Origin: a gamma proteobacterium symbiont of Stewartia floridana | GTDB lineage: Bacteria > Pseudomonadota > Gammaproteobacteria > Chromatiales > Chromatiaceae | Reading direction: 5' to 3' | Length of the DNA stretch: 64,000 bases | Assembly: GCA_003676145.1 (NCBI GenBank) | Contig: NAUB01000032.1 | Span: forward strand, 1-64,000 | In this document: positions 63,214 through 64,000 of the stretch, piece by piece | Layout: the number at the start of each line of letters is the position of its first letter | Position numbering within the stretch: position 1 is the first letter of the stretch | Translations under genes and position numbers: made by a program | Notes under the pieces: model-generated | The model's input: only the letters and a program-made list of their open reading frames with translations | Told to the model about the DNA's origin: nothing | Databases searched by the model: none

Positions 63214-64000
63214 ATGCAGAATAAAAAGACCATAATGTTTTGTGAAGGTAATATCGATGGCACCATCGGTGGGTCCTATTACAGTTTGCTCTTTCTGACC
63301 CGGGGACTGGATCGATCCAAATACACCCCCGTTGTTGTGTTTCATAGAGATAATGCCTTGATCCCGGAGTACAACAAGGCAGGTGTCAGAACCCTGGTGG
63401 TACCCTCATTCGATCCGATTCTGTTTCAAACCAGTAAAATGCCCCTCTTGAAACCGATCATCAAGATCGTTCAGAAACTGGCTAATCTATTCGGCTATCT
63501 GTTTGTCTACGGCAATAAATATAAAAGACTGCTGCAGGAGAACTCAGTTGACCTGTTGCATCTGAACAACTCCATCATCCGCAACAACAACTGGATCGTA
63601 GCAGCGTTGATGGCGAGGGTTCCCTGCATAACCCATGAGCGTGGCATCAATGAGCACTACCCGGCTATCTCTAAGTTTCTTGCCAAGCGTCTGAAGGCGA
63701 TTATCAGTATCTCAAACTCGGTTACCGAAAGACTGACCGATAACGGTGTTGATAGGGAACAGATCATCACCATACACAACGGTATCGATCCGGATGATGT
63801 CAGGCTGAAGGTGTCGGATCAGGATATGCTGCAGCAGCTGAAGATTGGTGATGACTTCAATGTGATTGGGGTGATTGGCAATATCAAAGAGTGGAAAGGG
63901 CAGGAGGTTGCTGTCAGGGCGATGCGCAAGGTGGTCGATGCTTTCCCGAAAACGGTTTGCCTTTTGATCGGGGATACCTCGAAAGAGGATGCCTACTACC
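63214..64000 (+). CDS. GT4-type glycosyltransferase, cut by the window end
   Basis: The first 262 codons of a glycosyltransferase of the GT-B/GT4 kind. N-terminal acceptor-binding half: CEGNIDGTIGGSYYSLLFLTRGLD, LHLNNSIIRNNNWIVAALMARVPCITHERG. The inter-domain HNGID motif and the start of the donor domain (VIGVIGNIKEWKGQEVAVRAM) follow, after which the window ends. Likely part of a polysaccharide or lipopolysaccharide locus further right. The start codon lies at the end of a repeat, with no strong ribosome site. Confidence 0.88.
   Translation, partial: MQNKKTIMFCEGNIDGTIGGSYYSLLFLTRGLDRSKYTPVVVFHRDNALIPEYNKAGVRTLVVPSFDPILFQTSKMPLLKPIIKIVQKLANLFGYLFVYGNKYKRLLQENSVDLLHLNNSIIRNNNWIVAALMARVPCITHERGINEHYPAISKFLAKRLKAIISISNSVTERLTDNGVDREQIITIHNGIDPDDVRLKVSDQDMLQQLKIGDDFNVIGVIGNIKEWKGQEVAVRAMRKVVDAFPKTVCLLIGDTSKEDAYY

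Noticed and set aside
1-64000. CRISPR arrays, tRNA or rRNA genes, transposases, prophage genes
   Set aside because: Looked for by eye; no regular direct-repeat array, no cloverleaf-like segment and no recombinase-like protein was recognised.

Overview
This window comes from a gammaproteobacterial chromosome with moderately high GC. Gene density is high, most neighbours form tight operons with 4-base ATGA overlaps, and the families seen (PutA without a DNA-binding domain, fused MFS/spermidine synthase, DUF1841, DUF971, bacterial V-type ATPase, GTP-type PEPCK) fit a free-living or host-associated Chromatiales/Sedimenticola-like bacterium. That lineage is an inference; no rRNA or tRNA gene was found in the window.

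Layout. (1) 1-6.3 kb, minus strand: a urea ABC importer urtABCDE, a small exported protein, and the first codons of a further gene, possibly of a urease cluster. A sigma-54 promoter with a likely NtrC site lies upstream of urtA. (2) 6.4-15.5 kb: proline catabolic PutA, a membrane GGDEF/EAL protein, a YjfB-like motility protein with its own sigma-28 promoter and terminator, an exported MsrA-thioredoxin fusion, RsgA, and the ANTAR regulator NasT. (3) 15.5-26.8 kb, plus strand: a nitrate assimilation operon nrtABC-nirBD-nasA followed by a globin gene. Its leader is the best regulatory find here: a sigma-54 promoter, two tandem ANTAR-type double-hexaloop motifs and a strong intrinsic terminator whose 5' arm overlaps the last hexaloop hairpin. 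(4) 27-36.5 kb: an exported rhodanese, a GT51 transglycosylase, a sigma factor/DUF3619/DUF3106/beta-barrel/DUF4382 lipoprotein run, small metabolic enzymes and a fused MFS/spermidine synthase-like protein. (5) 36.5-46.6 kb, minus strand: an EamA exporter, an HD-GYP regulator with a 1428-residue hybrid kinase, a YdjM-like protein, a ceramidase-like membrane protein, and a 203-residue unknown with the Cys-His layout of CNF/BLF1-type glutamine deamidases. (6) 46.8-55.5 kb, minus strand: a complete nine-gene V/A-type ATPase operon. (7) 55.9-64 kb: HIT protein, DUF971, ferrochelatase, an unknown, PEPCK (minus), then nth, DUF302, DUF1841, a small membrane protein and a glycosyltransferase cut by the window end (plus).

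How the parts work together. The urea and nitrate systems are both nitrogen-acquisition modules with matching sigma-54/NtrC-type promoter architecture. The nitrate operon adds a second, pathway-specific layer through NasT-controlled antitermination. Several genes point to c-di-GMP and motility control (GGDEF/EAL, HD-GYP with its kinase, YjfB with a FliA promoter).

Three families of non-coding repeats are scattered between genes: long imperfect palindromes built from CGCAAATGAACGC-like units (26.8, 46.7 and 58.9 kb), hairpins of the CCCCTCTCCC/GGGAGAGGGG type (33.6, 34.7, 44.8 and 63.1 kb), and an 18-bp repeat that begins exactly at the stop codon of two genes (0.1 and 9.3 kb). No CRISPR array, transposase or prophage was seen.
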